DNA of 64,000 nucleotides from positions 99,268 to 163,267 of the forward strand of contig NZ_JALNMJ010000014.1 of assembly GCF_023156505.1 (NCBI RefSeq), read 5' to 3'. This DNA is from Roseibium sediminicola (lineage in GTDB: Bacteria; Pseudomonadota; Alphaproteobacteria; Rhizobiales; Stappiaceae). How positions within the stretch are numbered: the first letter of the stretch is position 1; each line of letters begins with the position of its first letter. The notes beneath the pieces were generated by a model. That model was not told where the DNA came from, did not search any database, and saw only the letters and a program-made list of their open reading frames with translations. A program made the position numbers and the translations under genes. Shown here in pieces: positions 31,191 through 39,658 of the stretch.

Positions 31191-32069
31191 TCAAACAGGT
31201 TTCCGGGCAATCGCAACAAGCGTATCTGTCGCATCGATCCTGTTGAGCGCAGCTTCATACGCCTCTGTCAAAACAGCGGTATCGATGGCCGCCAGCGCCG
31301 ACTTGTGCCCGCCGGGCTTTTTCGAAGACAGCCAGGCCAGATGGTTGGACAATGGATATCGCTGAACCCCCTCGATCACGATCCCTTCAAATCCTGCGGC
31401 CGAAAGCAATCTGCTCAGGCTGTCGCGGGTATGCAGAACGAGGTGCTGGCTCCAGAGCGTGAATTTCCTGAACGCTGTGCAATCAAGCTTGCTCAACAGG
31501 AAATCATTGGCATGTGGAACTTCCAGAACCGCGGTTCCCCCGGGTTTGAGGACCCGGAGCATGTCCCTCAGGATCGGCAGCGGTTCCGGCAAATGCTCCA
31601 GCACATGAAAGCTCACGGCGGTATCCAGGCTGCTATCGTCGAGGGCGTCCAGTGAGGTGTGGCAGACTATGCCTTCACCGTTCAGCGCCTTGACATAATC
31701 GCGCTGCAGTTCGACACCGCAAAAGGAGGCCGTGCGCTCTCGGACAGTCCTTAAAAAGGCACCGTCGCCACAACCGAAATCGACGATGTCCCGACCGCAG
31801 ACAAAAGGCATATAGGCAGCGGCACGGCGCTCGGCGTCCCGGGTAATCTCAAAATCGCGCGATCCCGTTTTTGCCAGATTGATGTCCCGGTAGTTGCCGT
31901 CCTCGTAGACAGCGTCACCGCCGTAGAAGCCGTCGATATAAATTACGCCGGAGCGGCTGTCCCGGTAGACCGTGACGTCGTCCCGGTCTCTCGTAGCCGT
32001 CGCGTAGACTTCGCGGCTGTCTTCCGCCGCCACACCGATCCCGGACAAGGTTTCAAATATGCTCGTCAT
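31191..32069 (-). CDS. Class I SAM-dependent methyltransferase, glycan cluster
   Basis: A 292-aa protein with a Rossmann methyltransferase domain: motif I DIVDFGCGDGAFLRTV, motif II-like FCGVELQ, and motif IV region AVSFHVLEHLPEPL, then LRVLKPGGTAVLEVPH. It resembles the Methyltransf_23 type common in sugar or polysaccharide modification. The ATG at 32069 (MTSIFETLS) starts the recognisable protein; an upstream extension to 32486 overlaps the next gene antisense-free and is not supported. It is last in a four-gene minus-strand unit with the cytidylyltransferase, Gmd-like and NeuB-like genes. Confidence 0.82.
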   Translation of the reverse strand: MTSIFETLSGIGVAAEDSREVYATATRDRDDVTVYRDSRSGVIYIDGFYGGDAVYEDGNYRDINLAKTGSRDFEITRDAERRAAAYMPFVCGRDIVDFGCGDGAFLRTVRERTASFCGVELQRDYVKALNGEGIVCHTSLDALDDSSLDTAVSFHVLEHLPEPLPILRDMLRVLKPGGTAVLEVPHANDFLLSKLDCTAFRKFTLWSQHLVLHTRDSLSRLLSAAGFEGIVIEGVQRYPLSNHLAWLSSKKPGGHKSALAAIDTAVLTEAYEAALNRIDATDTLVAIARKPV

Positions 32070-32110
32070 GTCTGCTCGCTTCCTTGGACGCGTCTCAAAA
32101 GCGGTTCGGC

Positions 32111-32803
32111 TCAGGACGCCCGGCCCGACGCCCTTGCAAAGGCTTCCAGCGCGATCCAGTCTCGGGGCGTATCCAAATCGATTTCGGTCGCCTGCGGCAA
32201 AACGACGGGAACGCTCCTGCCAAAGAAACGCTGGCCCGCTTCGCAAAACCCGGCTTTGCCGAAGGCATAGATAGCGCCGGTTTCCCGGAATTCCTCGGGC
32301 CGGTCCTGACGACGCTGGCGCGGCTTTGAGGCATCGTGATTGACGCCGATCCCGGTTCCGTCCGGCGCGACCCGCCACAGGAACGCATGCACCTCGACTA
32401 CGGAAAAGGCGGTATCGGCATTGAGCCTGTCGCGCTCGGAAACCACCAGGTCGATCTCTGCGGCCGTTGTCAGCGGCGACGTGCATTGCAGCATCACCAG
32501 GGTCTCCGCCGCGCCGCAGCCCGTATGCGCCTCGACCGCATGCAGCAGGGCAGATTCAGAGGATGCTTCGTCTCCGGAGATGTTCAAGGGCCGGTTCAAC
32601 CCGATCGCGCCATATGCGACAGCCGTCTCCAGGATGGCGCCATCATCGCTGGAGACGATAACCTCGTCCACGGTTTCGGCGGCCATTGCCGCACGAATGG
32701 AATGCGCCACCAAAGGCAGGCCGAGAAACGGCTTGATGTTCTTGCCCGGAATGCCCTTTGAGCCTCCCCGGGCCGGAATGACCGCGACCGTTTTTCCGCT
32801 CAT
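32111..32803 (-). CDS. Acylneuraminate cytidylyltransferase-family protein
   Basis: A 230-aa nucleotidyltransferase of the NeuA/PseF/LegF type, which makes CMP-nonulosonic acids. The N-terminal CTP-binding motif AVIPARGGSKGIPGKNI is complete, followed by SSDDGAIL and LQCTSPLTTAAEIDLV, and EIDLDTPRDW near the end gives metal-binding acidic residues. The start at 32803 lies 17 bp after the stop of the Gmd-like gene, so the two are probably co-transcribed. The sugar acid substrate cannot be told from sequence, but the NeuB-like enzyme in the same operon is the natural supplier. Confidence 0.88.
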   Translation of the reverse strand: MSGKTVAVIPARGGSKGIPGKNIKPFLGLPLVAHSIRAAMAAETVDEVIVSSDDGAILETAVAYGAIGLNRPLNISGDEASSESALLHAVEAHTGCGAAETLVMLQCTSPLTTAAEIDLVVSERDRLNADTAFSVVEVHAFLWRVAPDGTGIGVNHDASKPRQRRQDRPEEFRETGAIYAFGKAGFCEAGQRFFGRSVPVVLPQATEIDLDTPRDWIALEAFARASGRAS

Positions 32804-32819
32804 GAGACCGCTCCCAGGC

Positions 32820-33851
32820 CTAAAGACCAGGCATGTCGACAGCGGCCTTCTTAAGATCGTAAATGGCCATGCGACGGGCGATCTCGGGCGCCAGCACCTC
32901 GGGTTTCCAGCCAAGAATTTCCTGGGCCTTGGTGTTGTCGCCGCGCAGATAGACAACATCGGAGGCGCGGAAATAGCGCGGGTCGACAAAGGCGATCAGC
33001 CGGCCTGTCTTGCGGTCATAGACCTTTTCCTCAAGGCCCTCACCTTCCGAATGCGGATCGAAGCCGACCTCCTGCGCGGCCATGAACAGGAAATCGCGGA
33101 CGGTGTATTCGGTGTTAGTGGAGATTACAAAATCGTCCGGCTTGTCGTGGTCGAGCATCTTGATCATCATGTCTGTGTATTCCGGAGCATAGCCCCAGTC
33201 GCGCACGCTGCTCAGGTTGCCGAGCGGCATGGCTTCGGCATTCTGCAATTTGGTGCGTGCCAGCCAGCTGGTGATCTTGCGGGTAACGAACTCATAGCCA
33301 CGCAGCTCGGATTCGTGATTGAACAGGATCCCGGAGGTGGCGAACATGTTGTAGGCCTGCCGGTAATTCACCACGAGCGAATGCGCGGCCAGTTTCGACA
33401 CAGCATAGGGGCTGAGCGGGTTGAAAGGCGTCTTTTCCGACTGCGGCTTCTCCAGGACATCACCATACATTTCCGATGTCGAGGCCTGGTAGAGCCTGGC
33501 ATCCAGCTTCAAGAGGCGCATGGCCTCCAGAATGTTCAGAACACCCATGTAGTTCACATCGGACGTGTAATGGGGAAACTGGAAACTGTCGGCGACGAAA
33601 CTCTGGGCAGCCAAATTGAAGATGAAATCTGGCCGGATTTCGTTGAGCACGTTCTGGACATTGGCGAATTCGGTCACTTCGAGCGTGCAGAACTTAACCT
33701 GCTCGCGAATGCCCAGCTCCTTCAGCCGTCCAGTCTTGGAGGTGGATCCCCGGCGCATGGCCCCCCAGACCTCGTCACCGCGCGCCAGCAACGCCCGGGC
33801 CAGAAACGCCCCATCCTGCCCGGTGATCCCGGTGATCAGCACCTTTGCCAT
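32820..33851 (-). CDS. GDP-sugar 4,6-dehydratase (Gmd-like)
   Basis: A 343-aa extended short-chain dehydrogenase. NAD(P)-binding GITGQDGAFLARAL is at the N-terminus, the catalytic Thr/Ser-Tyr-Lys set is in QASTSEMYGDV and SPYAVSKLAAH, and the C-terminal VDPRYFRASDVVYLRGD segment is typical of GDP-mannose 4,6-dehydratases. LegB-type GDP-GlcNAc dehydratases belong to the same family, and the NeuB/NeuA-like neighbours make that substrate possible. No GDP-fucose or GDP-perosamine partner gene is adjacent. It is the second gene of the operon, 50 bp after the NeuB-like gene. Confidence 0.85.
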   Translation of the reverse strand: MAKVLITGITGQDGAFLARALLARGDEVWGAMRRGSTSKTGRLKELGIREQVKFCTLEVTEFANVQNVLNEIRPDFIFNLAAQSFVADSFQFPHYTSDVNYMGVLNILEAMRLLKLDARLYQASTSEMYGDVLEKPQSEKTPFNPLSPYAVSKLAAHSLVVNYRQAYNMFATSGILFNHESELRGYEFVTRKITSWLARTKLQNAEAMPLGNLSSVRDWGYAPEYTDMMIKMLDHDKPDDFVISTNTEYTVRDFLFMAAQEVGFDPHSEGEGLEEKVYDRKTGRLIAFVDPRYFRASDVVYLRGDNTKAQEILGWKPEVLAPEIARRMAIYDLKKAAVDMPGL

Positions 33852-33901
33852 GTTGTTCTCCCGTTCGGACAGTCAAGTGCGACTCGCACCCCGACCATAC
33901 C

Positions 33902-35725
33902 CTAATTGTTCAACGAGCCTAACTGCCGGATGGCATTGTCGAAGCCGTCGCCTTCGGACAAATGTCCTTGCCACACTTCCAGCACCTTGCGCTGCGGACC
34001 GTCGAGATAGGCCGCCGGATCGCCGAGATCGCCCTGGCCGAACTCGATGCCTTCCCCGTCAATCCCGACGGCATCCGCGATATGGATGTGCCGTGCCAGC
34101 GGCATCAGCCGCTCGCACCAGCTCCGCCAGTCCGCCTTTGAATAATTGGCCGACAGGATCAGGTGCGACAGGTCCAGGCAGAGTTCCATACCGATCTCCA
34201 CGACAATGTCGATGTCATCCTCGCCGCAGAACATGTCGAGCACATCGGCACCGCCGAAATACCAGGCGATGCGCGGCAACCATTGCGGATAGATCGGCGC
34301 GCCTCTCTTGCGACCGATCTCGCCCAGGCACTCCTGCAGGCGCTGGTATGTGAGCTTTTTTCCCTCCGGTAGCAGACGCGAAAAACTGCCGACAATCGGC
34401 ACCGCTGCCCCCGTAGTCCGTTCCAGCTCGAGAGCCAGGTCGACGCAGGTGGTGATGATCTGCCGGCTGCCGTCGCGGGTGCGCTCGTCCCCCGCCAGCG
34501 GATCGATGAGTGTCTTGCTGTCGATGTAGTCTGGGATGTGGATGGAATAGTGCCGTGTCAGATCCAGCCGGGCGAGGTTTTCCGCCATGCCGCTGCCAAA
34601 GGCACCAACTTCCTCATATGACAGATGCAGCTCGTTATTGCGGATCGGGAACCGTGTCTGCAGCACCTTGGCATCATGCAGCCGCAAGGGGATGGACAAT
34701 TGCTTGTCGTCGCAGAAATCCACCAGCGCCTGTTCAAGCGGCGCCTTGGCCTCCGTGAAGTGCAGTTCGGCAATGGCGGTCCCGGCCGGAACGGCCCGTT
34801 TGACCTTGGCCTCGCCGCGTCGCTTCACATCCGCCCAGGTCAGGCCCTTGCGCGGCGCCTTGACCACGGTGTTGGCCGCAGTCAGCGCCTCCCCGGGAGC
34901 AATGTCCCGGCTGGCATAGAGCGACGAACCGAGGTTCTGCATGTTGATGCGTTCGCCCTGGTTGATCTCTCGCCGGCCCGCTCCCTGAACGGTTTCATAG
35001 GCATTGAGCAGTTTGCACATGCGGCGGAATTCTTCCGGATCGGAGCTCGAACTGTCATCAATGCCGCGGCCGTGTTTGTCCATGGTCAGATGCCGCTCGA
35101 ACACCGTCGCGCCATTTGCCGCCGCGATCAGGCAGACTTCCCAGTCCTGGTCGTGCGTGGAGTAACCGACCGGTGCATCGGTCTTCTCCCGCAGCGTCTG
35201 GATGAAGCGCATCTGCTGATTGCCGAGCAGCACCGGATAATTGGAGATGCAGTGCAGGTAGGTGATGTCCGGAATGGAGCTGGTTGCTTCGAGCGCCCGG
35301 AAAATGTCGTCTTCGCCGTGCCCGCCCGTGCTCAGGATCAGAGGTTTCCCGAGGCCGGCCATGGCGAAGATCAGCTCCTCGTTCAATAGTTCCGCAGACG
35401 GCACCTTGAAGAAATCGAAGTCCTGGATGCGGTCACCAAAATCGGCCGCGTCCTCGAATTTGAAAAAGCTGATGCCGGCGGCCATGCCTTTGTCGCGGAT
35501 GCGTCCGGCAAGCTGCAGGACGGTTTCCGGCGCAATGTAACAATCGTCGATTTCGCGACTGAGGATTTCGTCGCCGATCTCGGTCGTCGCCTGATAGAAT
35601 CCTTCCTTGGCGCGGTACTGGAACTTTGCCGCCCAGGCGCCGGCCTCCGCGGCGATATCAATCAGCTGTTCTGCAACGTCGGACGATCCGCGGTGGTTGA
35701 TGCCAAGCTCGGCAATAATCTTCAT
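33902..35725 (-). CDS. NeuB-type nonulosonate synthase fused to a sugar isomerase-like TIM barrel
   Basis: A 607-aa protein. Residues about 1-240 form a NeuB-like PEP-condensing barrel (IIAELGINHRG, AAKFQYRAKEG, LILSTGGHGE, YSTHDQDWE, VFERHLTMDKHG). Residues about 250-305 form an antifreeze/SAF domain (SLYASRDIAPGEALTAANTVVK). Residues about 325-607 form a second barrel resembling xylose isomerase/AP endonuclease 2 proteins (HYSIHIPDYIDSK, LCLDLSHLILSANY, HIHIADAVG). The motif differences from typical NeuB are a Gly-Ser where Arg-Arg usually precedes the SL(Y/F) of the SAF domain, and Asp-Ser-Ser-Ser in place of the usual DHKAS. It therefore probably condenses PEP with a sugar other than ManNAc. 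The ATG at 35725 is chosen over a TTG three codons upstream. Confidence 0.8.
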   Translation of the reverse strand: MKIIAELGINHRGSSDVAEQLIDIAAEAGAWAAKFQYRAKEGFYQATTEIGDEILSREIDDCYIAPETVLQLAGRIRDKGMAAGISFFKFEDAADFGDRIQDFDFFKVPSAELLNEELIFAMAGLGKPLILSTGGHGEDDIFRALEATSSIPDITYLHCISNYPVLLGNQQMRFIQTLREKTDAPVGYSTHDQDWEVCLIAAANGATVFERHLTMDKHGRGIDDSSSSDPEEFRRMCKLLNAYETVQGAGRREINQGERINMQNLGSSLYASRDIAPGEALTAANTVVKAPRKGLTWADVKRRGEAKVKRAVPAGTAIAELHFTEAKAPLEQALVDFCDDKQLSIPLRLHDAKVLQTRFPIRNNELHLSYEEVGAFGSGMAENLARLDLTRHYSIHIPDYIDSKTLIDPLAGDERTRDGSRQIITTCVDLALELERTTGAAVPIVGSFSRLLPEGKKLTYQRLQECLGEIGRKRGAPIYPQWLPRIAWYFGGADVLDMFCGEDDIDIVVEIGMELCLDLSHLILSANYSKADWRSWCERLMPLARHIHIADAVGIDGEGIEFGQGDLGDPAAYLDGPQRKVLEVWQGHLSEGDGFDNAIRQLGSLNN

Positions 35726-35917
35726 CTTGAGCAACCCAGGGTCTGAGGACCATCGAAGGGGTCCATGCAGTCATGTTGCCAAGACTATTGCAAGCGCTAA
35801 GCAGTTGATATTGATCCCCCCTTCATCGAGATCACGGTCCACAGATAAGCACCTGTCCAGCATTAAAATCGGGCACGACGCCCCCATGTGCCCGTCTTGT
35901 ACATGTCGCGGCAGCCA

Positions 35918-35945
35918 AAGAAAAAGGGCCGGAACGACCCGGCCC
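35918..35945 (-). terminator. Rho-independent terminator downstream of the ferredoxin reductase gene
   Basis: Stem gggccgg (35926-35932) / ccggccc (35939-35945) with a 6-base loop. The A-rich run at 35918-35925 becomes a U-rich tract on the minus strand, 30 bp after the fpr stop. Confidence 0.8.
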
Positions 35946-35975
35946 TGTCTGATTCTTTACCTGGAAACGGCTCGA

Positions 35976-36788
35976 TCAGCCAACGAAGGCCCGCTCGACG
36001 ACGAATTCGGCCGGTTTGTTGTTGGCCCCTTCGTTGAGGCCCGCTTCTTCGAGCAGTGCCTTGGTGTCGCGCAGCATGTCCATGGAGCCGCAGATCATGC
36101 CCCGGTCGACCGCCGGGTTGAGCGGCGGCACACCGAGGTCCTCAAACAGCTTGCCGGACTTGATCAGGTCGGTGATCCGGCCCTGGCGCGGAAAGTCCTC
36201 ACGGGTGACCGAGGTGTAGTGGACCAGCTTGTCCTTGGCGAATTCGCCGATCAGCGGATCGTTGATGGTTTCCTGCACCAGGTCCTCGCCGTATTTCAGC
36301 TCGGCAACCTCACGGCACGTATGGGTCAGGATGACCTGATCGAACTTCTCATAGGTGTCCGGATCGCGAATCAGGCTGGCAAAGGGCGCGATGCCGGTGC
36401 CGGTGGAGAACATGTAGACCCGCTTGCCCGGGACCAGCGCGTCGTTGACGAGCGTTCCGGTCGGCTTCTTCTTCATCAGGACGGCGTCGCCCGGCTGGAT
36501 CTTCTGCAGGTGGGAGGTCAACGGACCGTCCGGCACCTTGATGGAAAAGAACTCGAGCTCTTCGTCCCAGGCAGGGCTGGCGATCGAATAGGCGCGGTAC
36601 AGAGGCTTGCCGTCGATCATCAGACCGATCATGACAAATTCACCGGAGCGGAACCGGAAGCTCGCGGGGCGCGTCATGCGGAAGCGGAACAGCCGGTCCG
36701 TGTAATGCTGGACGGATTTCACTTCTTCCACGAAAGCGCCGGCTGGAGCCGCAGCCTCGAGATCGGCAGGTTTGGCAAGTACATTCAT
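35976..36788 (-). CDS. fpr: Ferredoxin-NADP+ reductase
   Basis: A 270-aa FAD enzyme that exchanges electrons between NADPH and ferredoxin/flavodoxin. FAD-binding RAYSIASPAWDEELEFFSIK and the NADP fold YMFSTGTGIAPFASLIRD are intact, and the C-terminal VVERAFVG tail is as in Rhodobacter-type FPR. The start at 36788 (MNVLAKPAD) gives the family length of about 270 aa; the in-frame ATG at 36851 would add 21 residues without support. It is likely monocistronic with its own terminator. Confidence 0.92.
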   Translation of the reverse strand: MNVLAKPADLEAAAPAGAFVEEVKSVQHYTDRLFRFRMTRPASFRFRSGEFVMIGLMIDGKPLYRAYSIASPAWDEELEFFSIKVPDGPLTSHLQKIQPGDAVLMKKKPTGTLVNDALVPGKRVYMFSTGTGIAPFASLIRDPDTYEKFDQVILTHTCREVAELKYGEDLVQETINDPLIGEFAKDKLVHYTSVTREDFPRQGRITDLIKSGKLFEDLGVPPLNPAVDRGMICGSMDMLRDTKALLEEAGLNEGANNKPAEFVVERAFVG

Positions 36789-37006
36789 TTCGGTCGGGGT
36801 CCGTAGGTCGTCGCACATATTATTCGATGTGCCCCATGTAGCACCACTCATGCGTTGACTTGAAGCAACTCGGAACCACTAAAACGCGATTGGGCAAAAA
36901 AATCATTCTAATTTTGGTCAGGTTCTGGGTCGTCCCGGGGAACCATTCACCAAAACCGGCCACCAATCGATGGGCGGCCGGCTCCAGATACGTCTTCTGA
37001 CCTGCA

Positions 37007-37453
37007 CTACCGCGCGCCAGTGTCGACAACATTGGTGACGGTTTCGCGGAAGAAATCGAGCTTGCCGTCCGCCTCGTGACTCAGGATGAAAGTGACGCTC
37101 TCGCACTCACATTGACGCACCTCATAAAAGAAGACCTGATGAAACCGGGTCAGGAACCAACCGTCGCTGAGCGCTGCCGACTCCAGTTCGACAATCCGGG
37201 TGCCCTTCGTGAAGACCTCCTGGGACAATCTCTGCAGGACCGCCATCATCTCCGGCAAACCGGTGGCAACCTGCCAGGAGACATCGGTTTCGTCCCGGTA
37301 GTGGTCGATCCGGAAATCCAAGTCCTCGGCCATCAGGGCGAGCAGTTCGGGACTGCCCTTCTCGAACAGGTTCAGAATCTGATGGATCGCGATGGGTTCC
37401 GTGCGTGGCAGCGGAAAGGTCTCGCTCCGGTCCGGGGTCAGGCTGATATTCAT
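37007..37453 (-). CDS. NTF2-like (SnoaL-type) domain protein
   Basis: A 148-aa protein with a cone-shaped NTF2-like pattern: HQILNLFEKGSPELLALMAEDLDFRIDHY at the start, and FFYEVRQCECESVTFILSHEADGKLDFFRETV near the end. Members may be enzymes or ligand-binding proteins; the function here is unknown. The ATG at 37453 has AAGGAGAG upstream. It is divergent from the LysR regulator at 37570 and is a natural candidate for its target. Confidence 0.65.
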   Translation of the reverse strand: MNISLTPDRSETFPLPRTEPIAIHQILNLFEKGSPELLALMAEDLDFRIDHYRDETDVSWQVATGLPEMMAVLQRLSQEVFTKGTRIVELESAALSDGWFLTRFHQVFFYEVRQCECESVTFILSHEADGKLDFFRETVTNVVDTGAR

Positions 37454-37557
37454 GGCGGCTCTCCTTGTTGCGCCCCCGCCGAGTGTGGCGGCGTTGATAG
37501 CGGAGTTGTGCCAAACACAAATTACCAAGTATATTCCTGTACTATCTATATTTTAAA

Positions 37558-37570
37558 TAGGAAATTCCTA
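37558..37570. promoter_or_regulatory. Palindrome overlapping the lysR start, between divergent genes
   Basis: The 13-bp palindrome taggaaattccta lies directly at the LysR start codon, within the 116-bp divergent promoter region shared with the NTF2-like gene. Its AGGA also serves as a Shine-Dalgarno. Part of the spacing between the two genes is AT-rich. A role as operator is inferred from position and symmetry only. Confidence 0.35.
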
Positions 37571-38415
37571 TGATTGAAGTGACCCCACTCCGCTATTTTG
37601 TCAGTGCTTTCGAGCTCGGCACGATCAGTGCTGCCGCCGCTGCGCATGGTATTTCGCAGCCATCGCTGTCCCAGGCACTGCAAAAACTCGAGGAGACCAT
37701 CTCAAGCACGCTTTTTCTACGGTCCCGCAAAGGGCTGCAGCCGACCGCGCAAGGCCATCAGCTTTATCAGCATGCCCAGTCGATCCTGGGCGCGGTTCAG
37801 AAAGCCGAGAACAGTTTTTCCCAAAATAGTCCGCGGCATCTCAGCCTCTACACCTCTCCGGACATTGTCCTGAAACCGTTTCGCGGCGCGTTTGAAGCCT
37901 TGCGGCGCACCTGCCCGGGCCTGGAGCTGCGTTTCGAGCTGACACCTGCAGCGGCCGAGCTGGCTCTGGTCGACCAGTCCTGCGCGCCCAGGGGCCACCG
38001 GTTTCACGAACTGGTCCGCGAACCCTATGTGCTGGCGCTGAAAAAATCTCATCCGCTGGCCGGAACGCGCACATTGACACTCGGCGACCTGCGTTCCCTG
38101 CCCCTTATCGAGCGCCGGTATTGCCCGCATTACGACGCCATGCGCGCAGAGTTGACACTCGAGGATGTCAGCCTGACGGCCGCCGCCGAAGCGGTTCATG
38201 ACCAGCAGGTCCTGGAGCTGGTCAGACTGGGATTTGGCGGCGCCCTGCTGCCAGCCGGTCATGTTGCCCAAGATGAAGCGATTGCGGCCATCCCAGTAAA
38301 ACATCCTTCGCTCGGTGAACGCATCATGGGTCTGGCCGTCAGAAAGACCGCGTCAGCCAACGAGATGTTTCGTATTTGGTTATCAGGGTTTACGGGCGGT
38401 TCACTTTCAATGTGA
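37570..38415 (+). CDS. LysR-family transcriptional regulator
   Basis: A 281-aa regulator. The N-terminal helix-turn-helix is typical LysR: LRYFVSAFELGTISAAAAAHGISQPSLSQALQKLEE, then LFLRSRKGLQPTAQG. The effector-binding domain (about residues 90-275) has a short first half and includes HDQQVLELVRLGFGGALLPA. It is divergent from the NTF2-like gene at 37007-37453, the usual LysR arrangement, so regulation of that gene is likely. The inducer is unknown. Confidence 0.88.
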   Translation: MIEVTPLRYFVSAFELGTISAAAAAHGISQPSLSQALQKLEETISSTLFLRSRKGLQPTAQGHQLYQHAQSILGAVQKAENSFSQNSPRHLSLYTSPDIVLKPFRGAFEALRRTCPGLELRFELTPAAAELALVDQSCAPRGHRFHELVREPYVLALKKSHPLAGTRTLTLGDLRSLPLIERRYCPHYDAMRAELTLEDVSLTAAAEAVHDQQVLELVRLGFGGALLPAGHVAQDEAIAAIPVKHPSLGERIMGLAVRKTASANEMFRIWLSGFTGGSLSM

Positions 38416-38532
38416 CACTCCCAAGAAAGATTGCCCGTCGAGACTTTTTTATTTGACTCATAAATAGAAAATGCAAAACTTACTGCAAAGCAAAGATATG
38501 CTTCAATAATACCTTCCAATGAGGCAAAGTAA

Positions 38533-39567
38533 ATGTCCGGACGCGCACACGAAGAAACAGGCCAGACCATAGCATTCGTGCTCATGGACCGCTTCTCCAT
38601 GAACGCTTTCGCGAGCGTGATCGAACCGCTGCGCATAGCAAATCGCCTTCTTGGTCGCGAATACTACGAATGGACGACTTATTCCCTTGACGGGAATTCG
38701 GTCGTGGCAAGCAATGGATGTGAAGTTGCAGTAAAGAAGTCTATTCGCGAACTTCATGACGCTGATGTTACACTTCTGTGTTCCGGTATTGACGTCGAAC
38801 GCCTGCCTCTTGATCCGGACCTTGGCAGCAAGCTGCGCCGCCTGAACGCCATGGGCCGTACCTTCGGCGCCATCTGCACGGGCGCCTATCTGCTGGCGCG
38901 CTACAATCTTCTGGATGGCCGTCGCTGCACCATTCACTGGGAAAACCTGCGCTCACTGCGCGAGGAGTTTCCGGATGTGGAAGTGACTTCGGACATCTTT
39001 GCGATCGACCGCAACTGCATCACTTGTGCCGGCGGCATGGCCTCGCTCGACATGATGCTGCGGCTGATCGCCATTCAGCACGGGGCTTACCTGGCTCATG
39101 AAGTCGCGGAAGTGGCGCTTTACCAGAACATGCGCTCCGGCGAATCCGCGCAGCGTCACGACATCGAGGCCCGCACCGGAATATCCAATGCCAAGATCCT
39201 CGACGCGATCCGGATCATGGACCTGCATATCGAGGACCCGCTCAGCTGTCAGCAGCTGGCCATGACGGTGAACCTGTCACCGCGCCAGCTGGAACGCCTG
39301 TTTCGCCGTCACTTCAACTGCACGCCGGGCCAGTATTACCTGCGTCTGCGGCTGGAAACGGCCCGTGACCTCTTGCGCCGGACGAGCCGGCCGGTGCTGG
39401 ATGTGGCCCTTGCCTGCGGCTTTGCCTCGACCTCGCATTTCACCAAATGCTATCGCGAGCGTTTCCTGTGCACGCCGACGGAAGAGCGTCAGTCCTATCA
39501 GTGGGCCAACACCAAGACGAATTCGGGTGTCGGCACCGCCACGCCGATGCGGCTCGTGGCCAAGTAA
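38533..39567 (+). CDS. GlxA-family regulator (DJ-1/PfpI domain plus AraC helix-turn-helix)
   Basis: A 344-aa protein. Residues about 10-190 are a glutamine-amidotransferase-like DJ-1/PfpI domain (FGAICTGAYLLARYNLLDGRRCTIHWEN); residues about 225-325 carry two AraC helix-turn-helices (SCQQLAMTVNLSPRQLERLFRRHF and VALACGFASTSHFTKCYRERF). In this group, GbdR, CdhR and ArgR control catabolism of quaternary amines and arginine; the target here is unknown. GAGG lies eight bases before the ATG, and a clear terminator follows at 39595. Confidence 0.88.
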   Translation: MSGRAHEETGQTIAFVLMDRFSMNAFASVIEPLRIANRLLGREYYEWTTYSLDGNSVVASNGCEVAVKKSIRELHDADVTLLCSGIDVERLPLDPDLGSKLRRLNAMGRTFGAICTGAYLLARYNLLDGRRCTIHWENLRSLREEFPDVEVTSDIFAIDRNCITCAGGMASLDMMLRLIAIQHGAYLAHEVAEVALYQNMRSGESAQRHDIEARTGISNAKILDAIRIMDLHIEDPLSCQQLAMTVNLSPRQLERLFRRHFNCTPGQYYLRLRLETARDLLRRTSRPVLDVALACGFASTSHFTKCYRERFLCTPTEERQSYQWANTKTNSGVGTATPMRLVAK

Positions 39568-39594
39568 GCCGGGCGCGCTCAGACCAATCACACA

Positions 39595-39620
39595 AACGCC
39601 GCGGTTTCCGCGGCGTTTTT
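39595..39620 (+). terminator. Rho-independent terminator after the GlxA-family regulator
   Basis: Perfect 10-bp stem aacgccgcgg (39595-39604) / ccgcggcgtt (39608-39617) with a 3-base loop, followed by a T-run. It lies 28 bp after the stop codon. Confidence 0.92.
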
Positions 39621-39658
39621 CTTTGGGGACCTGCCGAGAGCGCTTCACAGTTAGCTGC

